This document shows, piece by piece, positions 55,290 to 63,829 of a stretch of 64,000 nucleotides of DNA; position 1 is the stretch's first letter; every line of letters starts with the position of its first letter. The notes under the pieces are model-generated. The model made no database searches. It saw nothing but the letters and a program-made list of their open reading frames with translations, and was not told where the DNA came from. A program made the translations under genes and the position numbers. The stretch is from assembly GCA_951813045.1 (NCBI GenBank), contig CATOTF010000002.1:2170001-2234000 (forward strand). Reading direction: 5' to 3'. The stretch comes from an uncultured Rhizobiaceae bacterium. GTDB lineage: Bacteria; Pseudomonadota; Alphaproteobacteria; Rhizobiales; Rhizobiaceae.

Positions 55290-56045
55290 TCAGGAAAAGA
55301 GCATGCCCCCATTGATGTCAATATTGGCACCCGTGATAAATGCTGCCTCATCAGACGCGAGGTAAGCCGCCAGATTAGCGACATCCTCTGATGAACCTTC
55401 GCGTTTTAAAGGCGTTACGTTAGCAACATGGGTGCGCACTTCAGGCTTCGTAAACGTGTTGTGAAAATCTGTATCAATCATGCCCGGACAGATTGAGTTG
55501 ACCCGAATATCCGGCCCCAGCTCCTTGGCCAGACCGCGCGTAAATGTCATCACTGCACCCTTTGAAGCCGCATAAGCAGATGCTCCTGGTCCACCACCGT
55601 CACGGCCTGCCTGACTGGCCAGCCCAACGATGGAACCGCCATTTTTCATATGAGGGAGCACGGCCTGAGTGGTGCGCATGAACGAAGTGGCGTTGAGAGC
55701 CATCACATAGTCCCAGTGGTCGACGTCCATTTCTGCCAAAGTTTTGCGCGCCACCAATCCGCCGGTAACATGCACCAATATATCGATTTTTCCACCCAGT
55801 TGCTGAACAGTCTTTTCAACCAAGACCGAAACATCGCCGCCAGATGTCATGTCCCCCTGCATCGCAAATGCTTGCCCACCGGCAGCTTCAATCTCACTTA
55901 CCGCACTTTCTGCTCCATCAGATGAACTATGATAATTGATTGCAACCGCGGCCCCACATGCGGCCAGCTTCAATGCACACGCTCGCCCGATGTCTCTCCC
56001 GCCACCGGTTACAACAGCAACTTTGCCAGCTAGGTTTCCCGACAT
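55290..56045 (-). CDS. SDR-family oxidoreductase (FabG-like)
   Basis: A 251-residue classical short-chain dehydrogenase. NAD(P) loop VVTGGGRDIGRACALKLA near 11-28, NHVTGG-type segment near 90, catalytic Ser in SIVGLASQAGR region near 138, Tyr-x-x-x-Lys as YAASKG near 157-162, and C-terminal ANIDINGGMLFS. It probably oxidises or reduces a hydroxy intermediate taken up by the TRAP system. It is the first gene of the minus-strand operon and divergent from the GntR gene. Confidence 0.9.
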   Translation of the reverse strand: MSGNLAGKVAVVTGGGRDIGRACALKLAACGAAVAINYHSSSDGAESAVSEIEAAGGQAFAMQGDMTSGGDVSVLVEKTVQQLGGKIDILVHVTGGLVARKTLAEMDVDHWDYVMALNATSFMRTTQAVLPHMKNGGSIVGLASQAGRDGGGPGASAYAASKGAVMTFTRGLAKELGPDIRVNSICPGMIDTDFHNTFTKPEVRTHVANVTPLKREGSSEDVANLAAYLASDEAAFITGANIDINGGMLFS

Positions 56046-56116
56046 TTAATAATCCTACTACTCGACGCGCGGCGATTTGAATGGCGCTCATTCCAAAACT
56101 TCTATGGCATTAGATG

Positions 56117-56130
56117 ACTAGTATTCTAGT
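56117..56130. promoter_or_regulatory. candidate GntR operator
   Basis: ACTAG-TATT-CTAGT, a perfect inverted repeat with 5-bp arms, lies midway between the divergent SDR and GntR genes; an overlapping tandem pair of CTAGTATT is also present. Size and place suit the FadR-type regulator encoded beside it. Confidence 0.55.
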
Positions 56131-56285
56131 ATTGTCAATAGGGTTTTTTGCGGTTATCCTCACCACCAATAACTTTTGAGAATTACTGATCGCATTGTAA
56201 GTTTTGGATTGAATTACTTAACAATTGAGATTTTTGGCACTTCGTGCGACTGCACACTAACCGAGTGAAACGAAAGAAATTCTGA

Positions 56286-56966
56286 ATGCTGGACGTTGCG
56301 GAAAACTTACAAAGACGCACAACAACGGACGTGGTATTTGATCATTTGAGTGAGGAAATCGCATCGCTGAAAATGCTGCCGGGTGCGAAATTATCGGAAT
56401 CTGATATCGCCCAACGCTTTGGAGTTTCTCGCCAACCGGTACGCGATGCATTCAATCGTCTTGAACATCTGGGCCTGTTGCTCATCCGCCCTCAGCGGGC
56501 GACCGAGGTGCGCGGGTTCTCCATGCAGCAGGTAGGTCATGCACGGTTCGTTCGGCTTTCCGTGGAATTGGAAGTAATACGGCATGCCTGTTCAATATGG
56601 GATCAACAGCGCGCCGAGGCCCTTGACCGGAATATGCAACTGCAGCGACAGGCACTTGCAAAAGAGCAGGCGGATCAATTCCATCTGCTAGACTACCAGT
56701 TTCACAAATTGATCTGCGAACTCGGCGATCGGCCTCTGGCATTTGATACGATCGAAGAGTGTAAGAGGAAAGTGGATCGCTTGTGCGTGCTCAGTCTGGA
56801 TAGAAAAGACGAATCTGCAACTTTGTTTGATGATCACCAACAACTTGCTAAAGCGTTGAAGGACGGCTCAGAGGAAAAAGCAACAGCAGTGGCCCGAAAA
56901 CATTTCGCTCGATTGGATTCCATAATTGCAGACATCCATAACAAACATTCGGAGTATTTTGAATGA
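56286..56966 (+). CDS. GntR-family regulator (FadR/FCD type)
   Basis: A 226-residue regulator: winged helix at about 15-75 (LSEEIASLKMLPGAKLSESDIAQRFGVSRQ), and a helical FCD effector domain with metal-type residues in FHLLDYQFHKLICE and the HFARLDSII end near 205-215. It faces the SDR-TRAP operon and probably represses it. The stop overlaps the redoxin gene by 4 bases. Confidence 0.9.
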   Translation: MLDVAENLQRRTTTDVVFDHLSEEIASLKMLPGAKLSESDIAQRFGVSRQPVRDAFNRLEHLGLLLIRPQRATEVRGFSMQQVGHARFVRLSVELEVIRHACSIWDQQRAEALDRNMQLQRQALAKEQADQFHLLDYQFHKLICELGDRPLAFDTIEECKRKVDRLCVLSLDRKDESATLFDDHQQLAKALKDGSEEKATAVARKHFARLDSIIADIHNKHSEYFE

Positions 56967-57481
56967 CAATTGCCAGACCTAACGTAGGCGCTCAAATCGG
57001 CGAATTCAGCTTTCCAACTGTTGCAGGCGGAGATCCAATCACAGTTGGCGCGCCCAAAGACCGTTGGACGATGCTGATTGTTTACAGGGGCAAACATTGC
57101 CCTCGTTGCAAGCGTTATTTGAACAAACTCAACGACACGTTAGATTCATGGACTGATTTCATGGATGTTGTAGTGGTGTCAGCCGACACCAAAGAAAAAT
57201 CACTTACCGACAAGGTGGAGTTCGGTTGGAACTTTGATCTGTGCTACGGCCTCTCGGAAGTTCAAATGCGTTCGCTGGGGCTGTATGTTTCAGAACCGTT
57301 ATCTGAGGCAGAAACAACGGGATTGTTTGCAGAACCCGGCACGTTCGCAATTCGCCCTGACGGATCGCTCATGCTGGTAGATATCTCAAATGGCCCCGCA
57401 TCACGACCCGATCTGGAAGAGCTGTTGGACGGTATGAAATTCAATATTGAGAATGACCGCCCGATCAGAGGTACTGCATAA
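56963..57481 (+). CDS. thioredoxin-like (redoxin) protein with CPRC site
   Basis: A 172-residue AhpC/TSA-like redoxin. It has the conserved YRGKHCPRCKRYL motif near 47-59, giving a CxxC redox pair (Cys, Pro, Arg, Cys), and FAEPGTFAIRPDGSLMLVDISNGP near 113-136. No signal peptide, so cytosolic. It overlaps the GntR gene by ATGA. Co-expression of a regulator with a thiol protein is unusual and may mean redox sensing or simply a shared transcript. Confidence 0.83.
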   Translation: MTIARPNVGAQIGEFSFPTVAGGDPITVGAPKDRWTMLIVYRGKHCPRCKRYLNKLNDTLDSWTDFMDVVVVSADTKEKSLTDKVEFGWNFDLCYGLSEVQMRSLGLYVSEPLSEAETTGLFAEPGTFAIRPDGSLMLVDISNGPASRPDLEELLDGMKFNIENDRPIRGTA

Positions 57482-57519
57482 AGCTATTTGAGGTGCGGTC
57501 CAGGTTTCATTGAAATGAC

Positions 57520-58236
57520 CTACCGACCATTTACTTTGCGCCATTCCTGAAATTTCTTGAGAACGACATCGTTAGTGGCCGGATAAAGGCCAATAATGGT
57601 CTCACCCGCATGGACACGTTCAAGGACGAAGTCTTCGTAGGCCGACATTTCAACACCTTCCGTGGCGATCTCATCCGCCAAATGTTTTGGAATGACAATC
57701 ACACTGTCATCGTCACCGACGATAATGTCTTCAGGGAATACGGGCGCTTCTCCACAACCGATTGGGCAATTGATCTCGATGGCTTCATTTATTGTAAGAT
57801 TTGTCGGTGAAGATGGTCGTTGATGGTAAGCGGGAATATCCAGTTCACCTATCCGCATCGCATCGCGAAAACCGCCGTCAGTAACGACGCCAGCGGCGCC
57901 CCGAACCATCAGACGCGTTATCAAAATGTCTCCGGCTGATGCTGCATCTGCTTTGCCTCGGCTGTCCATAACCAAAACGTGTCCCGCGGGGCAAGTTTCA
58001 ATTGCGTGGCGTTGGGGGTGTTCCGGGTTCCGAAATTCAGAAAGCTGGTTGCGGTCTTCACGAGCTGGCATGTAACGCAGAGTAAACGCCGGCCCAACCA
58101 TGTTTTTCCCCTTTTGTGAGACAGCACGAACGTTTTGAACGACCTGATTACGCAACCCTCGTTTAAAAAGTGCTGTTGCTAGAGTCGCAACCGAGACGTG
58201 CCTCAGCTTCTCAATTGTTTTATTGTTGCTCACCAT
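57520..58236 (-). CDS. RraA-like / HMG-type aldolase family protein
   Basis: A 238-residue RraA-fold protein. GDILITRLMVRGAAGVVTDGGFRD near 124-147, with the Arg-Asp pair used by 4-hydroxy-4-methyl-2-oxoglutarate/CHA aldolases, and RHAIETCPAGHVLVMD near 93-108 fit the family, and length fits the aldolase branch or generic RraA. It may cleave a hydroxy-oxo acid in the same pathway as the TRAP and SDR genes (inference). ATG 58236 has AGTAGGAAC upstream; an upstream GTG in frame is less likely. Confidence 0.78.
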   Translation of the reverse strand: MVSNNKTIEKLRHVSVATLATALFKRGLRNQVVQNVRAVSQKGKNMVGPAFTLRYMPAREDRNQLSEFRNPEHPQRHAIETCPAGHVLVMDSRGKADAASAGDILITRLMVRGAAGVVTDGGFRDAMRIGELDIPAYHQRPSSPTNLTINEAIEINCPIGCGEAPVFPEDIIVGDDDSVIVIPKHLADEIATEGVEMSAYEDFVLERVHAGETIIGLYPATNDVVLKKFQEWRKVNGR

Positions 58237-58476
58237 AACAAAGTTCCTACTTATCTGTCTTACGATCACAAAATATTAAATGCCGCGTTCCGCAAACCCT
58301 TCGCGCTTTGCTAACCACATACGGTAGGAAGAATCCAATCTTTGCGAAGATTGTGTTGAGAGTTCGGTCTATCCTTCTATCTGCGACAATCGCCAAACTG
58401 CGCAAATTTGCATCTAATCCATTTATCTCAAAATTAATCAACGGCCGGTGTTGGCACTTTGGTTTTGCCCTTGTTT
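58237..58476. other. intergenic region before the IS mosaic
   Basis: About 240 bases upstream of the RraA-like gene. No gene or clear repeat seen. Confidence 0.4.
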
Positions 58477-58521
58477 TGTGGACACCTAAACTGAAGCGCG
58501 AAGAGCGCAAGGAGGTGTCGA

Positions 58522-58860
58522 ATGCCCAACGCACAACCGACGCCAAAACGGCGGTATAAACGCTACAGTCCAGAGTTCAAACGCGAAGACCTACTTCGTG
58601 CCAGCGAGGAAGGCATGACCGTCAAAGCGGTTTGCGATGAACTTGGGATCAGCACACGTCAGTTCAAGCGTTGGCTCGATGAGCTATCACTACTTGGCAA
58701 GGAAGCGTTTCCCGGCAACGGTGTCAGCCGTGACCAGGAAGTGACAGGTCTGAAGCGAGAATTGGCTCAAGTTAAGAAGGAACGGGATTTTTTACGAGAA
58801 GCGGCAGCGGGTTTTGCCAAGACGGTTCATGACGGTCCCAGTGAGGTACGCCTGCATTGA
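58522..58860 (+). CDS. IS3-family OrfA (in decayed element)
   Basis: A 112-residue HTH protein (VKAVCDELGISTRQFKRWLDEL, about 34-55) with a C-terminal coil LKRELAQVKKERDFLREAAAGFAK. The frame is intact, but the element is not. Confidence 0.85.
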   Translation: MPNAQPTPKRRYKRYSPEFKREDLLRASEEGMTVKAVCDELGISTRQFKRWLDELSLLGKEAFPGNGVSRDQEVTGLKRELAQVKKERDFLREAAAGFAKTVHDGPSEVRLH

Positions 58861-59729
58861 CCGTCGTCGCGATAAATACCGGTTCGACAAATGTGTCGCC
58901 CGCTTGGCGTATCTGCGAGCGGTTATTATGCTTGGCGTAAGCGCCCCATGAGTGAGCGAGTAAAGCGCAATCTTGAATTGCTTGCGAAGATTCGAAATGT
59001 CCATACAGCAAGCAAAGGTATCTACGGGAGCCCACGGGTTCACGCTGAGTTGGTTGCTAATGACGTGCATGTAGGTCGCCAAAAGATAGCGCAATTGATG
59101 CGCACAGCACGGCTTCGGGGGTGTCCCAAGCGGCGTTGTCGGTCGACGACAAAGCGTGATCCAAGCCATCCTGTAGCGGACAATCTGCTTAAGCAGAACT
59201 TCACGACTGATGCTCCCAACCGTCGTTGGGCGGGCGATATCACCTATATCCCGACACGTCAGGGGTGGCTCTATCTTGCAGTCGTAATCGACCTCTATTC
59301 ACGCCGTTTTGTGGGATGGTCAATGGATCGCAGTTCGGGCCACCATTTGGTCATTGATGCGCTCAAGATGGCGGTCGAGGCCCGCAGGCCAAAGGGGCCT
59401 TTGATCCATCATTCAGACCGTGGCGGTCAGTATTCCAGCGATAATTTCCGCAGTGAGCTTGCCAAACACGACATCACCTGTTCCATGAGCAGTACAGGCA
59501 ACTGCTATGAGTGAGCGCATTGCGCCATCGATTCGAGCAATGCAAAGCGAACGCCGCAGTGGAAAGCTTCTTTGGCGTCCTCAAGCGTGAACGCGTCAGC
59601 CGGGTCCGCTATCGAAACGCTGAGGAAGCTAAAGCCGATTTGTTCGAGTACATCGAAGTATTCTACAACCGAAAGCGTCGCCATGGATATCTTGGCAACG
59701 TCAGCTCCAAGCGCCAAAGGGCGCTTTGA
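58858..59729 (+). pseudogene. IS3-family OrfB, frameshifted and interrupted
   Basis: OrfB coding similarity runs from about 58830 to 59729 in pieces. One base is missing near 58888, so YRFDK...MCRPLGVS splits into two frames. The catalytic Asp segments WAGDITYIPT and HHSDRGGQYSS are present, but after GNCYE a stop and about 43 extra bases (59512-59554) break the frame before the Glu segment NAAVESFFGVLKRER. Not functional. Confidence 0.85.
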
Positions 59730-59730
59730 C

Positions 59731-60164
59731 CGAGCCGACTTTGCCTATGACACTGACAGGGATGTTTATGTTTGCCCTGCTGGCGAGCATTTAACCTATC
59801 GCTCAACACCTGGTTGGATGGAAAGGTGCAACGCCTGTATTACTGCAGTTTTGGTGAAGGCTGTGTGATCAAGGATAAATGTACACCGTCCAAAGAGCGG
59901 CGCATTCGTCGCTGGGAGCATGAAGATGTTCTGGAGCGCATGCAGCGTCGTATCGACGATGATCCATCAAAATAGGCATTGCGCTCAATGACAGTTGAGC
60001 ATCCTTATGGAACCATCAAAGCATGGATGGACAACACGCACTTTAAGATGAGGCGATTGAAGAATGTTGCAACAGAAATGGCGCTGCACGTTCTCGCCCA
60101 CAATATGACCCGCGTCATGAACATCATAGGCATTCCGGCGTTGATCAGTACGATGAAGGCATAA
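59731..60164 (+). pseudogene. IS1182-like transposase, C-terminal remnant
   Basis: Segments match the end of IS1182-type transposases: ADFAYDTDRDVYVCPAGEHL, then after a frameshift near 59815 YYCSFGEGCVIKDKCT, then, past an in-frame stop at 59973, TVEHPYGTIKAWMDNTHFKMRRLKNVATEMALHVLAHNM in pieces. The N-terminal half is absent. The IS end presumably lies near 60340. Confidence 0.8.
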
Positions 60165-60358
60165 TGGGCCCTTGTCGCGGCAATTTGCAGAGATAATCAA
60201 AGAGACGGCACCCAAGCGGTCAATATCAATCGAGAGACGGCATATCCGTGGATTGTTGGGAAAATCCCAAAATACAGCCCGGCCGATTCCAAAACTCGAA
60301 GACTGTCCAACTTTCCACACAGCCTCTCCGCACACCAGCCATTCGTTGAATTAATAAA

Positions 60359-61123
60359 TTATTCCACCAATCCAATTACATCCTCCCACCCACAAGCACC
60401 CAAAAACCGCTTCACAGTCTCGCTCATTCCATATTCCAGCGCATCCGCCGTCAAGCCATGGCCGATTGAGACTTCGAGCAGATTGGGAATGCGTGCGACC
60501 AGCGCAGGCAAGTTCGCCACGGTTAAATCATGCCCGGCGTTAACGCCGAGGCCGAGCGCGTGCGCAGCATCAGCGGTAGCGCCTAATTTCTCGATTTCCA
60601 ATGCAGCAGCTTTTGGATCGTCGTAATAGCTACCATAAGGGCCGGTGTAGAGTTCAATACGATCACATCCCGTGTCTGCTGCCCATTTAACCGCTTCCGG
60701 CTCGGCATCGGCAAACAGCGAGACTTCCATTCCCGCCTGACTCAATCTGGCAACAATTGGCTTTAAATAATTGTGTTGATTCCGAAAATCCCAACCATGA
60801 TCAGATGTTGGTTGCGATGGGTCGTCGGGCACAAGTGTCACCTGCTCCGGTTGATTGGCCTCGCACAACTCCAGAAAATGGTCGGTCGGATAACCTTCAA
60901 TATTATAGGTCGCATCGGGAAATTCATCGTCGATCAGTGCGCGCAGTTCCGGTACATCGGTGAAACGAATGTGCCTTTGATCCGGCCTTGGGTGGACGGT
61001 CAACCCGTGGGCGCCCGCTTCCAGCGCAATTTGTCCCATGCCCACAACACTGGGCCACGGTAAATCCCGACGGTTCCGCAATTGGGCAACAGCATTGAGA
61101 TTGACGGAAAGGGAAACGGGCAT
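60359..61123 (-). CDS. pdxJ: pyridoxine 5'-phosphate synthase
   Basis: A 254-residue PdxJ, which joins 1-deoxyxylulose 5-phosphate and 3-amino-1-hydroxyacetone phosphate to make PNP. N-terminal [32 protein letters not shown] near 36-52, [20 protein letters not shown] near 198-211 and [16 protein letters not shown] near 224-239. The start is ATG 61123, which gives the usual length; ten extra N-terminal codons of a longer frame are unlikely. A decayed IS lies just downstream. Confidence 0.94.
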   Translation of the reverse strand: MPVSLSVNLNAVAQLRNRRDLPWPSVVGMGQIALEAGAHGLTVHPRPDQRHIRFTDVPELRALIDDEFPDATYNIEGYPTDHFLELCEANQPEQVTLVPDDPSQPTSDHGWDFRNQHNYLKPIVARLSQAGMEVSLFADAEPEAVKWAADTGCDRIELYTGPYGSYYDDPKAAALEIEKLGATADAAHALGLGVNAGHDLTVANLPALVARIPNLLEVSIGHGLTADALEYGMSETVKRFLGACGWEDVIGLVE

Positions 61124-61228
61124 AATGGTGTTCCGAACTAGGGTGACTCGCAAAGTCGTGGTGATACATCATATGAAACACAAATTCAGATCAATGGAAG
61201 CCAATTTTACGGGGTCAGGTAACGCGAT

Positions 61229-62110
61229 ATGACGTCCATGCTGAATACAGACCTGCCTAATCCGTTCTCGATCGGTCTTGCACCCCTGGATAAAGATCAG
61301 TTCATCCAGATTGACAATGATTTTCTGCCATATCGCAAGGAGAAACAGGCGCTTTATCAATCCTCGTTCCCGCAAATATTTATGGCAGAACCGGAGACAC
61401 AGAACGCCCAACGGGAAGTCTGTGATCTGATCCTATCCAATCTAAAAAAGCACCACTCCGACTTATACGAATTCACCGATGATAGTGCGACCTGCACGAA
61501 GACCGGCGAACAATTTGAACTGGGTACTGACGCTCCAATTGCGGACATCGCCCTGCTTATCCCCGAAGACCTCATATTAATGCGGCGCGACGAACGCGGC
61601 TGGCGTCTGGTTGCGGCTTCTCTTTGTTTTCCATCGTCATGGAATCTGCAACAGAAATTCTCCAAGCCGATGGAGGCGATCCATGGGCCGGTGCCAATCC
61701 CGGAAAAGATGAGCCAGCGCATCAACCGCATATTCGACGGGTTGAGGCCGGAAATTCCGACCTGGCGCACCAATTGGGCACTGGTTGACGATGGTGATTT
61801 GCGCCACGACAGAACCGAAGAACACCATCATGGTACAGTCAGGTTGGAAAAATCTGCACAAAGTACGTTTCTTCGTACAGAGTTCCAGACACTCCATAAA
61901 CTGCCGCAATCTAACGACATTTTGTTTACGGTTCGGATAAAAACTCACCCAATCTCCCATGTCGGGAATGACGAGACCGGGCGGGCCAAGTTGACTGCGC
62001 TGCATGATCAATATCTTGAAATGACAGACGCAGAACGAGCCTATAAAGGCATGGATCATCACGCCGACAGCCTGATCAAATGGCTGGCCAACCATTCCCC
62101 CGCCTCATGA
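61229..62110 (+). CDS. heme-dependent oxidative N-demethylase (DUF3445)
   Basis: A 293-residue DUF3445 protein, the family of heme-dependent oxidative N-demethylases (HODM) that use O2 to demethylate dimethylamine and related amines. Visible are the N-terminal NPFSIGLAPLDKDQFIQID, ALYQSSFPQIF, LIPEDLILMRRD region near 110-121, the SLCFPSSWNLQQKF loop near 130-144 and the KPMEAIHGPVPIPEKMSQRINRIFDGL block. No signal peptide. This fits the window's N-methyl metabolism, although it is 30 kb from the corrinoid genes. Overlaps the next gene's start by 4 bases. Confidence 0.86.
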   Translation: MTSMLNTDLPNPFSIGLAPLDKDQFIQIDNDFLPYRKEKQALYQSSFPQIFMAEPETQNAQREVCDLILSNLKKHHSDLYEFTDDSATCTKTGEQFELGTDAPIADIALLIPEDLILMRRDERGWRLVAASLCFPSSWNLQQKFSKPMEAIHGPVPIPEKMSQRINRIFDGLRPEIPTWRTNWALVDDGDLRHDRTEEHHHGTVRLEKSAQSTFLRTEFQTLHKLPQSNDILFTVRIKTHPISHVGNDETGRAKLTALHDQYLEMTDAERAYKGMDHHADSLIKWLANHSPAS

Positions 62111-62970
62111 GACAAAACATGACCGTAGAACCGACATTGGACGAAACCGTATTAAAATCCTGGGTTGGGAACACCCAGAGCGTTACAGACACGCTTGACC
62201 CGAAACAGGCCCGGCTAATGGAAGCGGCGATGGACCGCCCCATGTCGCTCAAAGCTGGTGACGAGCTGCCCCCATGCTGGCAATGGATATATTTCCTCGA
62301 CGCGGCCCCCATGTCAGGTCTCGGGCGCGATGGCCACGCCGCCCTTGGGGAATTCCTCCCGCCGGTCGCCCTGCCCCGCCGCATGTGGGCCGGTGGGCGA
62401 CTCAAATTTGAAAAGCCGATATATCTCGGTGAGATAATCGAAAAGCGCTCCACGATCACCAATATTACCATGAAGTCGGGCAAAAGCGGACAGTTGTGTT
62501 TCGTCACCGTGCGCCATGATGTTCTGGGTGAAGATGGTGGCCTGCGGCTCAGCGAAGAGCAAGATCTCGTCTACCGCGATGAGGCTCCAGCCAATGCACC
62601 TGCTCCCGCACCGGTTCTCTGTCCGCCAAACAGTGTGTCGCAAAAAGAGATTTCACCGTCCCCCGTGCAACTGTTTCGCTATTCCGCCCTCACCTTCAAC
62701 AGCCACCGCATTCATTATGACCGCAGTTATTGTACGGATGTGGAAAGCTATCCCGGCCTGATTTATCACGGGCCTTTATCGGCAACTGTTCTGGCCGATC
62801 TGGCAATTAAAACCCATAAAGGAAAACGCCTGAAATCTTTCGATTTCCGGGCCGCCGCCCCAATATTCGACACCGCACCGTTCACACTGCACCACGACGG
62901 GTTGGAAACATTCTGGACGCAAACACCAGCAGGTGGATTGGCCATGAAGGCCGTCGCAAGGTTTACCTAA
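62107..62970 (+). CDS. MaoC-like/FAS1-type dehydratase
   Basis: A 287-residue two-domain hotdog dehydratase. N-terminal half: PPCWQWIYFLDAAPMSGLGRDGHA. C-terminal half: YSALTFNSHRIHYDRSYC, then VESYPGLIYHGPLSATVLADL, containing the catalytic His/Asp of R-specific hydratases. Relatives hydrate itaconyl-, mesaconyl-C4- or beta-methylmalyl-type CoA esters. I start at ATG 62107 (ATGA overlap with the DUF3445 stop) rather than an earlier ATG at 62080 inside that gene. Confidence 0.82.
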   Translation: MRQNMTVEPTLDETVLKSWVGNTQSVTDTLDPKQARLMEAAMDRPMSLKAGDELPPCWQWIYFLDAAPMSGLGRDGHAALGEFLPPVALPRRMWAGGRLKFEKPIYLGEIIEKRSTITNITMKSGKSGQLCFVTVRHDVLGEDGGLRLSEEQDLVYRDEAPANAPAPAPVLCPPNSVSQKEISPSPVQLFRYSALTFNSHRIHYDRSYCTDVESYPGLIYHGPLSATVLADLAIKTHKGKRLKSFDFRAAAPIFDTAPFTLHHDGLETFWTQTPAGGLAMKAVARFT

Positions 62971-62990
62971 AACCGCACCGTTATTGGCCG

Positions 62991-63743
62991 TTAATGGGTG
63001 TGGCTTCCCTGAATTGTCTTGCCAATATCGCCCGCTAATCCAACAAGCTTTTCCCCCAAGGCTTTACGGTGCGTCTCATTAAACCTGCGGATCGGGCCGA
63101 TTGTACCGATACTGAATACCGCTCCCACATTGTCTATAGTTACAGGCGCGGCCACGCTTGATACCCCCACCTCAATTTCTTCCACGCATTCGGCAAATCC
63201 CGCATCGCGAATGCCTTCGAACTCTCGTTCCAGTTCCGCCCGGGTGGTACAGGTTTTGTCGGTGTATGATTTCATCGGACCATCCAGAATGAACCCTCGA
63301 AAGGCATCATCAGCGAATGCGGCAATAGCTTTTGAACAAGAACAGGCGTGCATCGGTCGATAACCGAGCCCCGGGTGAATATAAGAGATTTTCGGGTCGC
63401 CGGGGATCTCCACATGAATGATGCTGACACCATTTTTGCGAAAACGAGAGAGAAACACCGCTTCACCAAAATCAACCGCAGCATCCTTTAATATCGGCGC
63501 GGTCACACCGCATACGTCTGCATCGGTTTTTGCAAGGTGGGCAATCCGCACCAGCCTGTCGCCGATAACATAGCGAGAATTTGCTTCCGGGTCGTCCAGC
63601 AAGCGCTGGTCCTTGAGCATCTGCAAGAGGCGATAACAGGTGGGCAAGGGCAGTGATGTCATATCCCGCAATTCAGCCGGAGAAAGCGGACGCCCGGCCA
63701 TCGCTATTGCTTCAAGTACGGTCACAAGGCGATCAAGGTGCAT
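62991..63743 (-). CDS. IclR-family transcriptional regulator
   Basis: A 250-residue IclR-type regulator: N-terminal winged helix (LSPAELRDMTSLPLPTCYRLLQML, about 19-42), and an effector domain with GLGYRPMHACSCSKAIAAF near 125-143 and ARAELEREFEGI-type helix near 170. It faces the methanethiol-oxidase-like gene and is convergent with the dehydratase gene. It probably regulates one or both. Confidence 0.9.
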   Translation of the reverse strand: MHLDRLVTVLEAIAMAGRPLSPAELRDMTSLPLPTCYRLLQMLKDQRLLDDPEANSRYVIGDRLVRIAHLAKTDADVCGVTAPILKDAAVDFGEAVFLSRFRKNGVSIIHVEIPGDPKISYIHPGLGYRPMHACSCSKAIAAFADDAFRGFILDGPMKSYTDKTCTTRAELEREFEGIRDAGFAECVEEIEVGVSSVAAPVTIDNVGAVFSIGTIGPIRRFNETHRKALGEKLVGLAGDIGKTIQGSHTH

Positions 63744-63770
63744 AAATCAATTTCTCACTTTACAGAATAT

Positions 63771-63789
63771 ATTATCAATATATGATAAT
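63771..63789. promoter_or_regulatory. candidate IclR operator
   Basis: ATTATC-N7-GATAAT, a perfect inverted repeat, lies between the IclR gene and the divergent selenium-binding gene. Spacing suits a dimeric regulator; assignment to IclR is by position. Confidence 0.5.
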
Positions 63790-63829
63790 TCCAAATACTT
63801 GGCAATATTAGACCTTCGGGGAGACCCCA

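Larger units (their letters stand above)
58477..59730 (+). mobile_element. decayed IS3-family element
   Basis: An IS3-type remnant with an apparent left end TGTGGACACC at 58477 and orfA/orfB frames, but no right end: it runs straight into IS1182-like sequence near 59731. It is a different IS3 type from those at 25782 and 50598. Confidence 0.75.
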
